NCBI GenBank assembly: GCA_903823865.1
Contig: CAIJUJ010000005.1
Span: forward strand, 1-41,147
Reading direction: 5' to 3'
From: an uncultured bacterium
GTDB lineage: Bacteria; Patescibacteriota; Minisyncoccia; Phycocordibacterales; GWA1-40-21
DNA: 41,147 bases
Shown in pieces: positions 14,562 to 23,668 of the stretch. The position numbers were made by a program, and so were the translations under genes. The notes under the pieces were generated by a model. It searched no databases and was not told the origin of the DNA. It saw only the letters and a list, made by a program, of their open reading frames with translations. The stretch's first letter is position 1, and each line of letters starts with the position of its first letter.

Positions 14562-17141
14562 ATGTTAGAAGACAAAATCAGAACGGCCAGACACCACATT
14601 ACCCACACAATCAAACCAAAAGCCAAGAAAACACTACATTTTATAAAGAAAAACCCTAAGCAGGTTTTTATTATTGTTGCTGCGGTATTTTTTGTATTTT
14701 GTGGCCTTATTGCTTTATGGATTTCAACTTTTCAAATGCCTGATTTAAACTCTTTTGATACAAGAGTTGTTACCCAATCCACAAAAATATATGACCGTAC
14801 TGGAAAAATTTTGCTTTATGATGTGCACGCCGATACAAAAAGAACCGTCGTTCCATTTGAAAGTATTTCAAAAAATATTAAAAATGCCACAGTGGCAATT
14901 GAAGATGCAACTTTTTACCAACATGGTGGAATAAAAATTTCTTCAATAATCCGCTCTATTTTTGCAAATATCTTTTCTGGTAGTTTTAGCCAGGGTGGTT
15001 CAACAATCACACAACAAGTTATTAAAAACTCTCTACTTACTACAGAAAAAACTATTACTAGAAAGTTAAAAGAATGGTTTCTTTCTATTGAGCTAGAAAA
15101 AACAATGACAAAAGATCAGATTCTTTCTGTTTATTTAAACAGCAATCCTTATGGTGGAAACATTTATGGTGTGGAAGAAGCGAGTGAAACATTTTTTGGT
15201 AAAAAAGCATCGGATGTTACTTTGGCTGAAGCGGCTTATCTTGCCGCAATACCAAAAGCTCCCACTTACTACTCACCTTATGGGCAAAATAAAAAACAAC
15301 TCGATACAAGACAAAAACTCGTTCTGTCACAAATGCTTGAAAATAATTTTATTACAAAAGATGAATACAACTCAGCCATAAATGAAAATGTTACATTTCT
15401 ACCCCAAGAAAAATATGGAATAAGAGCCCCTCATTTTGTAGAATTTATAAAACAATATTTGGTTGATAAATATGGAGAAGATGCGGTTCAACAAAAAGGA
15501 TTAAAAGTTATAACCACCCTTGATTATGATTTGCAATCAGAAGCAGAAGAAATTGTGAAAGATTATGCATCAACAAGTCTCCCAAACTTTAATGCATCAA
15601 ACTTAGCGATGGTGGCAATCGACCCAAAAACCGGACAAATTTTAGAAATGGTTGGTTCTAGAGATTATTTTGACAAAACGATTGATGGCAACTTTAATGT
15701 CGCACTAGCCCACCGACAACCCGGCTCAACTTTTAAACCATTTGTTTATGCAACTGCATTTGAAAAAGGTTATACTCCAGACACAGTACTTTTTGACGTC
15801 CCCACGGAATTTCAAACTACTTGTACGCCACAAGGTGATCCAATAGACCCAACGGCCATAATTTCCTCTTCAACGGCATGTTATATGCCACAAGATTTTG
15901 ATGGATTATATCGTGGGCCAGTGTCACTTAGGAATGCACTCGCTTTATCTTTGAATATCCCTTCTATTAAATTGCTCTATCTCGCAGGAATTAGAGATTC
16001 ATTATTAACAGCAAAATCAATGGGAATAAAAAGTTTGTCTGATGATCCAAACCAATACGGTCTCACTTTAGTACTTGGAGGTGGCGAGGTTTCTTTACTT
16101 GATATGACAAGCGCTTATGGTGTGTTTGCAAATGACGGAATAAAAAATTCTTACACCGGGATACTTTCTGTGGAAGATTTGCAAGGAAATGTTTTAGAAT
16201 CTTATACACAAAATTCTCAAACCATTCTTGAACCAAATATTGCAGAAACCGTTTCGGATGTGTTGTCTGACAATGTCGCAAAAGCACCAGAGTATGGAAC
16301 AAATTCTGTTTTTACATTTCCTGGCAGACAGGTTGCAGCAAAAACTGGAACCACAAACGATTCAAAAGACGCTTGGACTATTGGATACACACCGGACTTA
16401 GTTTTGGGAACATGGGCTGGAAACAACGACAACACACCAATGCATAAAAATGTCGCCGGACTTATTGTTGCACCCCTTTGGAGACAACTTATGGACTCAG
16501 CCCTTGGCACAACAACAGCAAATAATTTTACAAAACCACAACCAATAGAAAAAAATATTAAACCGGTCTTGCGAGGTTTGTGGCAAGGTAATGAAACATA
16601 TTTTATTGATAAAATTTCTGGCAAACTTGCAACTGACATGACGCCAGACGAAACAAAAGTTGAAATTTCTGTACCAAATGTTCACTCAATTCTTTATTGG
16701 GTAGATAAAAATAATCCGCTCGGTCCAATACCAGCGAATCCATCAGATGACCCACAATTTAACTCATGGGAATACGGGGTTCAAAATTGGACAGCTTCAA
16801 ATACAATCCCTTTTAGAATAAAACCGACACAATTTGATGACGTTCACACACAGGCAAATCAACCCAAAATAAACATCATTTCCCCTTCTCAAAATATTGA
16901 GTATGGCAAAGACAACAGGGTAAGCGTGATGTTTACCACAAACGGGCGCTATCCTATCGCTAGGGCTGATTTCTACCTAAATAATGAGCTTGTGGGCACT
17001 GCGGACTCTTTCCCTTTTGTTATTAGTTTTGTACCATCTTCAACAAACTCCTACACAATCGGAATGAACGAATTAAGAGTGGTCGTTTCTGATACTGTTT
17101 ACAACAAAGGAGAAGCAACTATTCAAATAAAAATTAAATAA
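14562..17141 (+). CDS. Bifunctional penicillin-binding protein 1A (transglycosylase/transpeptidase)
   Basis: GT51 motifs (ATVAIEDATFYQHGG, QGGSTITQQVIKN), transpeptidase motifs (RQPGSTFKPF, AAKTGTTNDSKDAWTIGYTP); 859 aa. Confidence 0.96.
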   Translation: MLEDKIRTARHHITHTIKPKAKKTLHFIKKNPKQVFIIVAAVFFVFCGLIALWISTFQMPDLNSFDTRVVTQSTKIYDRTGKILLYDVHADTKRTVVPFESISKNIKNATVAIEDATFYQHGGIKISSIIRSIFANIFSGSFSQGGSTITQQVIKNSLLTTEKTITRKLKEWFLSIELEKTMTKDQILSVYLNSNPYGGNIYGVEEASETFFGKKASDVTLAEAAYLAAIPKAPTYYSPYGQNKKQLDTRQKLVLSQMLENNFITKDEYNSAINENVTFLPQEKYGIRAPHFVEFIKQYLVDKYGEDAVQQKGLKVITTLDYDLQSEAEEIVKDYASTSLPNFNASNLAMVAIDPKTGQILEMVGSRDYFDKTIDGNFNVALAHRQPGSTFKPFVYATAFEKGYTPDTVLFDVPTEFQTTCTPQGDPIDPTAIISSSTACYMPQDFDGLYRGPVSLRNALALSLNIPSIKLLYLAGIRDSLLTAKSMGIKSLSDDPNQYGLTLVLGGGEVSLLDMTSAYGVFANDGIKNSYTGILSVEDLQGNVLESYTQNSQTILEPNIAETVSDVLSDNVAKAPEYGTNSVFTFPGRQVAAKTGTTNDSKDAWTIGYTPDLVLGTWAGNNDNTPMHKNVAGLIVAPLWRQLMDSALGTTTANNFTKPQPIEKNIKPVLRGLWQGNETYFIDKISGKLATDMTPDETKVEISVPNVHSILYWVDKNNPLGPIPANPSDDPQFNSWEYGVQNWTASNTIPFRIKPTQFDDVHTQANQPKINIISPSQNIEYGKDNRVSVMFTTNGRYPIARADFYLNNELVGTADSFPFVISFVPSSTNSYTIGMNELRVVVSDTVYNKGEATIQIKIK

Positions 17142-17172
17142 AAAAACCACCGAATGAGTAGGTGGTTTTTTT
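17142..17172. terminator. Bidirectional intrinsic terminator
   Basis: AAAAAACCACC-gaatgagta-GGTGGTTTTTT. Confidence 0.85.
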
Positions 17173-17175
17173 ATT

Positions 17176-17430
17176 TTAAAGAATATTTTTTACTTTTCCT
17201 TCTGTTTTTTTATCTAAAATTTCTAATATTTTTTGTTTTTTGAGAAAGATTTGAGTTTTTACAATTGGTTTTTCATTTATTCTAGCAATAAAATTTTTTA
17301 CTTCAATTTTTTTTGGTTCAATTTCTATTTGGCATGCTTCTTTTACAGCTTCTGCAACAGAATTTCTTAAAAAATCCCTTGCTTGATACCTTATTTTAAA
17401 CTTTTCTAAATATTCTCCTATATTAAACAT
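17176..17430 (-). CDS. Small hypothetical protein, possibly DUF721/DciA-like (tentative)
   Basis: 84 aa ORF immediately downstream of dnaN; position and weak pattern only. Confidence 0.45.
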   Translation of the reverse strand: MFNIGEYLEKFKIRYQARDFLRNSVAEAVKEACQIEIEPKKIEVKNFIARINEKPIVKTQIFLKKQKILEILDKKTEGKVKNIL

Positions 17431-17472
17431 ATTTTTTATACTACATACTGCATACTAATTACTAGATACTGA

Positions 17473-18573
17473 CTATCGGTTCATTGGCATCACAAGATAT
17501 GTAAATGTTTTATCGGAAGTTCCTCTTACCACCAAAGGTTTGTTTATTCCATTAAAAGAAAGTGAGACGCTGTCGGAAATAATTGATGGGAGACAATCTA
17601 TAATATATTTATAATTAAAATTAACCTCTATATCTTCCCCATCAATATTTGCATCAATTTTATTTGTATTTTCCCCAATATTATTATTTTTTGTTTTTAC
17701 TTTTATTGTTTTATCGCCATTTTTTACACTAATATTCATTTGGTTAAAACTATCGGAAAAAATATTTGATATTTTTAATGAATTTATTAAGTCTTGTTTT
17801 AATAAGACAACTTTTGTCTTCTCTTCTTTTGGTAAAATTTGTTTATAATCTGGGAACACACCATCAATAACTCTTGAAACTAAATATACACCATCAAAAA
17901 CAAAAGAAATTTGGTTTTTTGTTGAATTAATCTCAATTTCGGTATCTGTGTTATCTATAATTTTTAAAATATCTAGCGCATTTTTAAATGGGATTAAAAT
18001 GTTGTTTAAATTAATTGTTTTTCTCATTTTAATCACTTTTTCCGCCAATCTAAACGAGTCTGTGGCTACGAACACTAAATTGTCTTCATTACTATAAATA
18101 TAAACGCTTGAAAGCTCTGGTTTAATAGACGATAAAGAAGAACTGTAAATAACTGATTTTATACCATTTATAAGGTCTTTTGAGTTTATTTTGTATGTTT
18201 TTTCATTATCAACCATCGGAATGGTTGGAAAATCGTCTGATGGTATTGTTTTTATGTTTGCTTCACTTGTTGGTGTTTGAATTTTTAGTGTGTTATCTGT
18301 TGTTTCTAAAATAATATTTTTATCATCATTAACATTATTCAAAAAATTAGTTATAACACCTGCTGGAACAGCAACTTTTCCATTTTCTTCAACTTTTACA
18401 GGAATTGTTATTTCTAAACCTAAATCTAGGTTGGTTGATCTAATAATTAAATTATTTCCTTTGGTTTCAAGTAACAAACAAGATAAAACTGGTAGGTTTA
18501 CATTCTTGCCTACAATTTTTTCAGCTTTTGATACTGCTAAATGAAGTTTTTCTTTTACACATTCAATTTTCAT
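17473..18573 (-). CDS. dnaN: DNA polymerase III beta subunit (sliding clamp)
   Basis: 366 aa, beta-clamp pattern (LPVLSCLLLET, VATDSFRLAEK, C-terminal TYLVMPMNR); adjacent to dnaA. Confidence 0.95.
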   Translation of the reverse strand: MKIECVKEKLHLAVSKAEKIVGKNVNLPVLSCLLLETKGNNLIIRSTNLDLGLEITIPVKVEENGKVAVPAGVITNFLNNVNDDKNIILETTDNTLKIQTPTSEANIKTIPSDDFPTIPMVDNEKTYKINSKDLINGIKSVIYSSSLSSIKPELSSVYIYSNEDNLVFVATDSFRLAEKVIKMRKTINLNNILIPFKNALDILKIIDNTDTEIEINSTKNQISFVFDGVYLVSRVIDGVFPDYKQILPKEEKTKVVLLKQDLINSLKISNIFSDSFNQMNISVKNGDKTIKVKTKNNNIGENTNKIDANIDGEDIEVNFNYKYIIDCLPSIISDSVSLSFNGINKPLVVRGTSDKTFTYLVMPMNR

Positions 18574-18726
18574 CTTATTTTATATTTAACTATTAATTAT
18601 TATTACAGACCTTTACTTGTTTATAATTATTTATATCTTGTTTTTGTTATGTATTTTAAATTTTTACTAAATAATTTTTGTTATCTCTATGTTTGTAATT
18701 ATTTTTTTTAAAAACTTATACATACT

Positions 18727-18769
18727 TTATTAACAACTAATTAAACTGTTTATCATTAACTTATCAACA
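18727..18769. promoter_or_regulatory. DnaA-box-like cluster (dnaA-dnaN intergenic)
   Basis: TTATTAACA 18727, TTATCATTA 18750, TTATCAACA 18761; last two start 11 bp apart. Confidence 0.4.
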
Positions 18770-18770
18770 A

Positions 18771-20105
18771 CTATTTCAACATCGAACGTATCTGATTTAT
18801 TTCCTGAACGAGCTCTGGGTTGGTTTTCAAATCTTTTTTAACTTTCTCATAGGAGTGAATCACAGTTGAGTGATCTCTATTTCCAACTTTATCACCTATT
18901 GAAGGGAAAGAAATATCCAAATCTTCTCTTAAAAGATACATAATCACCTGTCTTGGTTTAATAACCTCTTTTTTCCTACCTTTTTCAAAAATTGTTGATT
19001 CTTCTATTCCATAAAAATCAGAAGTAACTTTTATAACATCTTTTATAGAAGTATTTTTCTTTGGTTTTGATGTGTTTTTTAATAATTCTTTAATTTCATT
19101 TAATGTAAGCTCCCTCTTTTTAAGGTCTGTCTGGCACAGTATAAGGTTTAAAATACCCTCTAAATCTCTTATGTTTCCCTCTACGGTGGCAGCTAAGTAC
19201 TCCACAATATCATTTGATATGTTTAGATTCATCAAAGAAGACTTCTTTCTAAAAATTTGTATTCGGGATTCATAGTCGGGCTTTTGTATTTCCACAATCA
19301 TACCAGCGTTAAACCTCGATTTAATTCTTTCTTCAATGTCTGGAATAAAGTTCGGGTGTTTATCCGAAGAAAAGATGAGCTGTTTACCACTGTCGTGAAA
19401 GTTGTTGAACAAATGGAAGAATTCTTCTTGCGTTTTTGTCTTTGCTGATAAAAATTGTATGTCATCAATTATAAGAAGGTCATATTTTTTATATTTTTCT
19501 TTGAAAGAATTAATATTTCCACTGTTTAAGGAATTTAAATAATCGTTCGCAAACTTTTCTGAGGTCATGTAAAAGATTTTTTTGTTTGGGTCGATTGTTT
19601 TTAAATGATTTCCTACCGCCTGTATCAAGTGTGTCTTTCCATGTCCTGTGCTACCAAAAATAAAAAGTGGATTGTATGCAGCGGTACGTTTTAGTATTGC
19701 TTGTGATGCAGCGTGAGCCAATTCATTGAATGGACCAATAACAAAAGTTTCAAAAGTATATTTTGGATTTAGATTATCGTCTTTATTAATATAATAATTT
19801 GTAAGAGGAAGTTCATTTACGTGGCTCACTGTCTCTTTGGCTGGGTTTTTATTCTCTTCTTTTGCGACCAGGTATTCAACATTCCTTATACTTTCTCCAA
19901 AAGTGCGTAAATTCTTCATAATGTCTTTGTGATATTTATTTAAAAGCCAATCTTTTACAAAAACATTTGGAACACCAAGAAAAACAACACCGTCGTCTTG
20001 TTTTATAATAAAAGTATCTTTAAACCACATGCTAAAATTGGCCTTAGAAATTCCAAGCTCTATTTGTGCAAGTACATTATTCCAAAGTGTTTTGCTTTCA
20101 ATCAT
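18771..20105 (-). CDS. dnaA: Chromosomal replication initiator DnaA
   Basis: NPLFIFGSTGHGKTHLIQAVGN, LLIIDDIQFLS, C-terminal DNA-binding signature GDKVGNRDHSTVIHSYEKV. Confidence 0.97.
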   Translation of the reverse strand: MIESKTLWNNVLAQIELGISKANFSMWFKDTFIIKQDDGVVFLGVPNVFVKDWLLNKYHKDIMKNLRTFGESIRNVEYLVAKEENKNPAKETVSHVNELPLTNYYINKDDNLNPKYTFETFVIGPFNELAHAASQAILKRTAAYNPLFIFGSTGHGKTHLIQAVGNHLKTIDPNKKIFYMTSEKFANDYLNSLNSGNINSFKEKYKKYDLLIIDDIQFLSAKTKTQEEFFHLFNNFHDSGKQLIFSSDKHPNFIPDIEERIKSRFNAGMIVEIQKPDYESRIQIFRKKSSLMNLNISNDIVEYLAATVEGNIRDLEGILNLILCQTDLKKRELTLNEIKELLKNTSKPKKNTSIKDVIKVTSDFYGIEESTIFEKGRKKEVIKPRQVIMYLLREDLDISFPSIGDKVGNRDHSTVIHSYEKVKKDLKTNPELVQEINQIRSMLK

Positions 20106-20151
20106 TGGTCTAAATTATAAAGTGATAAGTCAATTATCTAAAACTTATTTT

Positions 20152-20182
20152 TGTTTATAAATTGTTTATAATGCGTTGATAA
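20152..20182. promoter_or_regulatory. Candidate oriC DnaA array: three 9-mers at exact 11-bp spacing
   Basis: TGTTTATAA 20152, TGTTTATAA 20163, CGTTGATAA 20174, followed by an AT-rich tract. Confidence 0.5.
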
Positions 20183-20330
20183 AGATTTTTATATATTTTT
20201 TAAAACAAACAAAAATAATTGAACTACTATTATATAAAAAAAAGAGGAAAAAGAGACTTGTTTTTTCAATGATTTTAGGTTATAGTGTCTTTTAAGAGAT
20301 TTTAGAAAAATAATATTTAAATTTATACCC

Positions 20331-20465
20331 ATGTCACAAACATATCAACCAAGAAAAAGAAAAAGAGCAAAAACCCACGGTTTTCTTGTCAGAAGCAGAT
20401 CAAAATATGGTAGAAATACTATAAAAAGAAGAAGACAGACAGGAAGAAAAAAACTTACAGTATAA
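20331..20465 (+). CDS. rpmH: Ribosomal protein L34
   Basis: Read directly (below the ORF-track cutoff): [44 protein letters not shown]. Confidence 0.95.
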   Translation: MSQTYQPRKRKRAKTHGFLVRSRSKYGRNTIKRRRQTGRKKLTV

Positions 20466-20489
20466 AAAAGGGCCAAGAAGCCCTTTTTT
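20464..20489 (+). terminator. Intrinsic terminator after rpmH
   Basis: AAAAAAGGGC-caagaa-GCCCTTTTTT. Confidence 0.85.
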
Positions 20490-20532
20490 GTTAGTTGTGG
20501 TATATAATTAACCCGTTAAAGTTTTTACTGAC

Positions 20533-20624
20533 ACATTATGCAATACCCAGAATAGTATAAAGTGATAAAGGTGTTATATTATATATAGTTTATTAAAAGA
20601 AGAAAAATCAATATTGCATAATGT
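20533..20624. repeat. 13-bp perfect inverted repeat in the rpmH-rnpA gap
   Basis: ACATTATGCAATA (20533-20545) / TATTGCATAATGT (20612-20624). Confidence 0.75.
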
Positions 20625-20664
20625 AAAAAGTTATATTAAAAACATTTGTTGATTGAAAGTATGT

Positions 20665-20691
20665 AGTTATTTAAATAAGTCATAAATAACT
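20665..20691. repeat. 9-bp perfect inverted repeat upstream of rnpA
   Basis: AGTTATTTA (20665-20673) / TAAATAACT (20683-20691). Confidence 0.65.
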
Positions 20692-20719
20692 TTTTATCAG
20701 TAAAAATTTTTTTGGGTAA

Positions 20720-21058
20720 ATGCTTAGCCATAAATACAGAGCAACAAGAGTAAATATTGAGGAAACTTCAAAAACAGGGGTATCTATTTTTGGGAAGTAT
20801 TTATATGCAAAAGTCTCTAAAAAAGAAACAGACAAAGCAGGATTTGCAATTGTTGTTTCTAAAAAAATAGAAAAAACATCTGTTGGGAGACATCAAATAA
20901 AAAGAAAAATAAGCAGTTATATTGAGAAAAATTTACCTAATATAAATCAAAATTTCAAAAAAACAATAATATTTTTTGTAAAAAAAATAGAAAAACCACT
21001 AGTATATAAAGAAGTAGAAAAAGATGTTGATTTTGTTATTAAAAAGGGCGCCATTTAA
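20720..21058 (+). CDS. rnpA: Ribonuclease P protein component
   Basis: 112 aa basic protein, GFAIVVSKKIEKTSVGRHQIKRKIS; rpmH-rnpA-yidC-jag synteny. Confidence 0.92.
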   Translation: MLSHKYRATRVNIEETSKTGVSIFGKYLYAKVSKKETDKAGFAIVVSKKIEKTSVGRHQIKRKISSYIEKNLPNINQNFKKTIIFFVKKIEKPLVYKEVEKDVDFVIKKGAI

Positions 21059-21107
21059 AGGAAGGTTTGGGTTTGTATATTTAGTGTTTTTCGTATAGAA
21101 TTGCGTC

Positions 21108-21857
21108 ATGGCTTTTTTATTTCACAATTTTTTTTATGCGCCACTTTATAACGGCCTAATTTTGTTTATCAACATAATCCCCTTTCATAGCGTTGGTGTA
21201 GCCGTTGTTCTTTTTACTTGTATAATTAAAATTATTATTTTTCCACTTTCTCAACAGTCAATTAGAACTCAATTTGAAATGAAAAGAATAGAACCGGAAA
21301 TAAATGAAATAAAAATAAAATATAAAGATGACAAAAAACTCCAAGCGGAAAAAACAATGGCGTTGTATAAGGATAAAAAAATTAATCCTTTTGCGGGTAT
21401 TCTTTTAATGTTGATACAGTTACCTATTCTTATTGCACTTTACTGGGTGTTTTTAAAAGGAGGTTTGCCACATATTGATCAAGCAACAATATATTCGTTT
21501 ACAAAAATACCTAGTTTGATAAATATGAATCTTTTTGGTATAAGTGTGGCTGACAAAAGTGTTGTTTTTGCAATTTTTGTGGCCATTGCGCAATTTTTAC
21601 AAATGCAAATTACAATGCCAAAGGTCAAGAAAAAAGTTGTGGCTGATGGAAAAACACCAGGGTTTGGAGATGAGTTGGCAAAGAGTATGGGAGTCCAAAT
21701 GAAGTATGTTATGCCTATAATTATGTTTTTTATAGCAAAAAGCTTCCCTCTTGTGGTCTCGCTGTATCTAATTACGAGTAGTTTGTTTGCAATAGGCCAA
21801 GAATATTATATGAGAAGCAAGTACAAGAAAGAATATCTTTCAGTGGTAAAAAAATAG
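21108..21857 (+). CDS. yidC: Membrane protein insertase YidC/Oxa1
   Basis: 249 aa multi-TM; IIIFPLSQQSIRTQFEMKRIEPEINEIKIKYKDD; synteny. Confidence 0.94.
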   Translation: MAFLFHNFFYAPLYNGLILFINIIPFHSVGVAVVLFTCIIKIIIFPLSQQSIRTQFEMKRIEPEINEIKIKYKDDKKLQAEKTMALYKDKKINPFAGILLMLIQLPILIALYWVFLKGGLPHIDQATIYSFTKIPSLINMNLFGISVADKSVVFAIFVAIAQFLQMQITMPKVKKKVVADGKTPGFGDELAKSMGVQMKYVMPIIMFFIAKSFPLVVSLYLITSSLFAIGQEYYMRSKYKKEYLSVVKK

Positions 21858-21905
21858 AAAATCTGCTATAACAGAAATACAGAAAAGGTAATAACGTTTA
21901 ATAAA

Positions 21906-22373
21906 ATGAATAAAGAAAAGAATATAAAAAAATTAATAGAGGAAATGCTTGTTAGTATGGGTGTCAGATACGATATTGTTGAAGAAGCTGAAGACCCAAC
22001 TACACAAAAAAAACTATTTATTATTAAAAGTCCAGAATCTGGCTTGCTTATAGGAGATAGAGGAGAAACTTTTCAAGCACTTTCTCATTTAATAAGAAGG
22101 ATTGGAAGTAAGGGGCAAGAAGAAGGGGCTGACTTTTCAATAGATGTAAACGATTATCGTTCTTCAATGATAGATAGGCTTAAGGTAAAGGCAGGAATAC
22201 TTGCAAATAGGGCCCGTGACATGAAGACAAATGTTGAAATGGACCCAATGTCATCATACGAAAGACTTATTATTCACGGGGTGCTTTCAGGCCAACCAAA
22301 CATAAAAACAGAGTCAATTGGGGAAGGAAAAGATAGAAGGTTGGTGATAAAGTATGTAGAAAGTAACTTATAA
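21906..22373 (+). CDS. jag: Jag/KhpB family RNA-binding protein (KH-R3H)
   Basis: GLLIGDRGETFQALSHLIRRI (KH) and YERLIIHGVLSGQPNIKTESIGEGKDRRLVI (R3H). Confidence 0.93.
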   Translation: MNKEKNIKKLIEEMLVSMGVRYDIVEEAEDPTTQKKLFIIKSPESGLLIGDRGETFQALSHLIRRIGSKGQEEGADFSIDVNDYRSSMIDRLKVKAGILANRARDMKTNVEMDPMSSYERLIIHGVLSGQPNIKTESIGEGKDRRLVIKYVESNL

Positions 22374-22378
22374 AACAA

Positions 22379-22417
22379 AACAAAAAGGCGGGGCACTTCG
22401 TGCCCCGCCTTTTTGTT
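22379..22417. terminator. Very strong bidirectional terminator ending the T4SS-like operon
   Basis: AACAAAAAGGCGGGGCAC-ttc-GTGCCCCGCCTTTTTGTT, 18 bp perfect. Confidence 0.92.
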
Positions 22418-23663
22418 ATTTCATTTGCAACATCCACAAACTCAAATCGTTTTTATTTGTAAAAACAAGATACTTGTCATTATTACTTATTGTTAAATTA
22501 AAAGCATCAATGCTTGCACTTTCGTTTGATCCAATCTGATAAATTTCTGTCACATTTCCGGTCTGCACATCAATTTTCCAGATATTATCACTAAAAGATT
22601 CAAGCCCTTGATACCACGCATCAGGATAATTATCAGAAGGAATATCTTGTGGAATTGCACAATACAAGGTTTTGTTATTTGCGTTTCCCCAAACACACTT
22701 ATCAGCCAATGTTGAAACGGACAAATCACTGCTTATTCTGTTTGTTACATCGTAAATATTTAATAAGAACGAGTTGCTCAAGCTGTGTGAGTAGGCCAAC
22801 AAGCTGCCATCTTTATTGGTGAGAGTTGATAGACCGACAACCCCACCAAGTATTTTATCCATTGAGTAAGTCTGTGGATTAAAAAAATATAATAAACCGC
22901 CATCAGTATAATTTGGTTTTGTAGTAAAAGTAATAATATTTTCTTTTGGCCAAGAAATATTCCAATATAACAACTGTGAATCAAATATCATTTTTGAATT
23001 GCTGCCATCAATATTTGCAATAAATCCATAACTTCCAGATTTATCACTCTTATCAAGAAGGCCAAATATTTTATCGCCTTTTGGATTAATAACAATTTGT
23101 TTTATATTAGATTGTAAAAATTGACCAGTTATTTCACCTTGCAAGCTTGAAGATATTGAACTACTCGACATTTTTATTAATGAAGAGAAATTGTTGATAT
23201 TATCGGTATCGTTTTCTAAAAATCTATAAATAAGGTTACTTCCACTATTAGACCAAACAGCCTCTTGTATTTTTGGTATTGTTGTATTTGTAATTCTTGT
23301 GACTTCACCAGTTTGTGTTTCTGGGATATATTCATATATATTACCTACAGCTCTATCGACAAATCTTAGCGCGTCTTGGCCTTTTTTGTTTACAAAAAAT
23401 ACAGAACCTGAAGTCGGATTCCTATATAGCTGAATAAGGTCGGCTAGGTTTTTTGTGGTACTTGCCGATTGGCCATTTACATTTTTTATGGTTGTTGTAG
23501 ATATTTTATTTGAAGAGTTATTACCAAAAGGACTAGTGCTTGTTTGTGTACTTACTCCTGTGGAAGTATTATTGCTGTTTGAAGAAAAAAGTAAAAATAT
23601 CAAGCCTACAAAAAGTAGAAGTATTACTATTATTATAATTATAATTGAATTTTTTTTAGACAT
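22416..23663 (-). CDS. Membrane-anchored beta-propeller-like protein
   Basis: 415 aa; N-terminal TM then Ser/Thr linker and repeated propeller-like blades (EAVWSNSGSNLIYRF, SNNDKYLVFTNKNDLSLWML). Confidence 0.65.
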   Translation of the reverse strand: MSKKNSIIIIIIVILLLFVGLIFLLFSSNSNNTSTGVSTQTSTSPFGNNSSNKISTTTIKNVNGQSASTTKNLADLIQLYRNPTSGSVFFVNKKGQDALRFVDRAVGNIYEYIPETQTGEVTRITNTTIPKIQEAVWSNSGSNLIYRFLENDTDNINNFSSLIKMSSSSISSSLQGEITGQFLQSNIKQIVINPKGDKIFGLLDKSDKSGSYGFIANIDGSNSKMIFDSQLLYWNISWPKENIITFTTKPNYTDGGLLYFFNPQTYSMDKILGGVVGLSTLTNKDGSLLAYSHSLSNSFLLNIYDVTNRISSDLSVSTLADKCVWGNANNKTLYCAIPQDIPSDNYPDAWYQGLESFSDNIWKIDVQTGNVTEIYQIGSNESASIDAFNLTISNNDKYLVFTNKNDLSLWMLQMK

Positions 23664-23668
23664 GTTTT

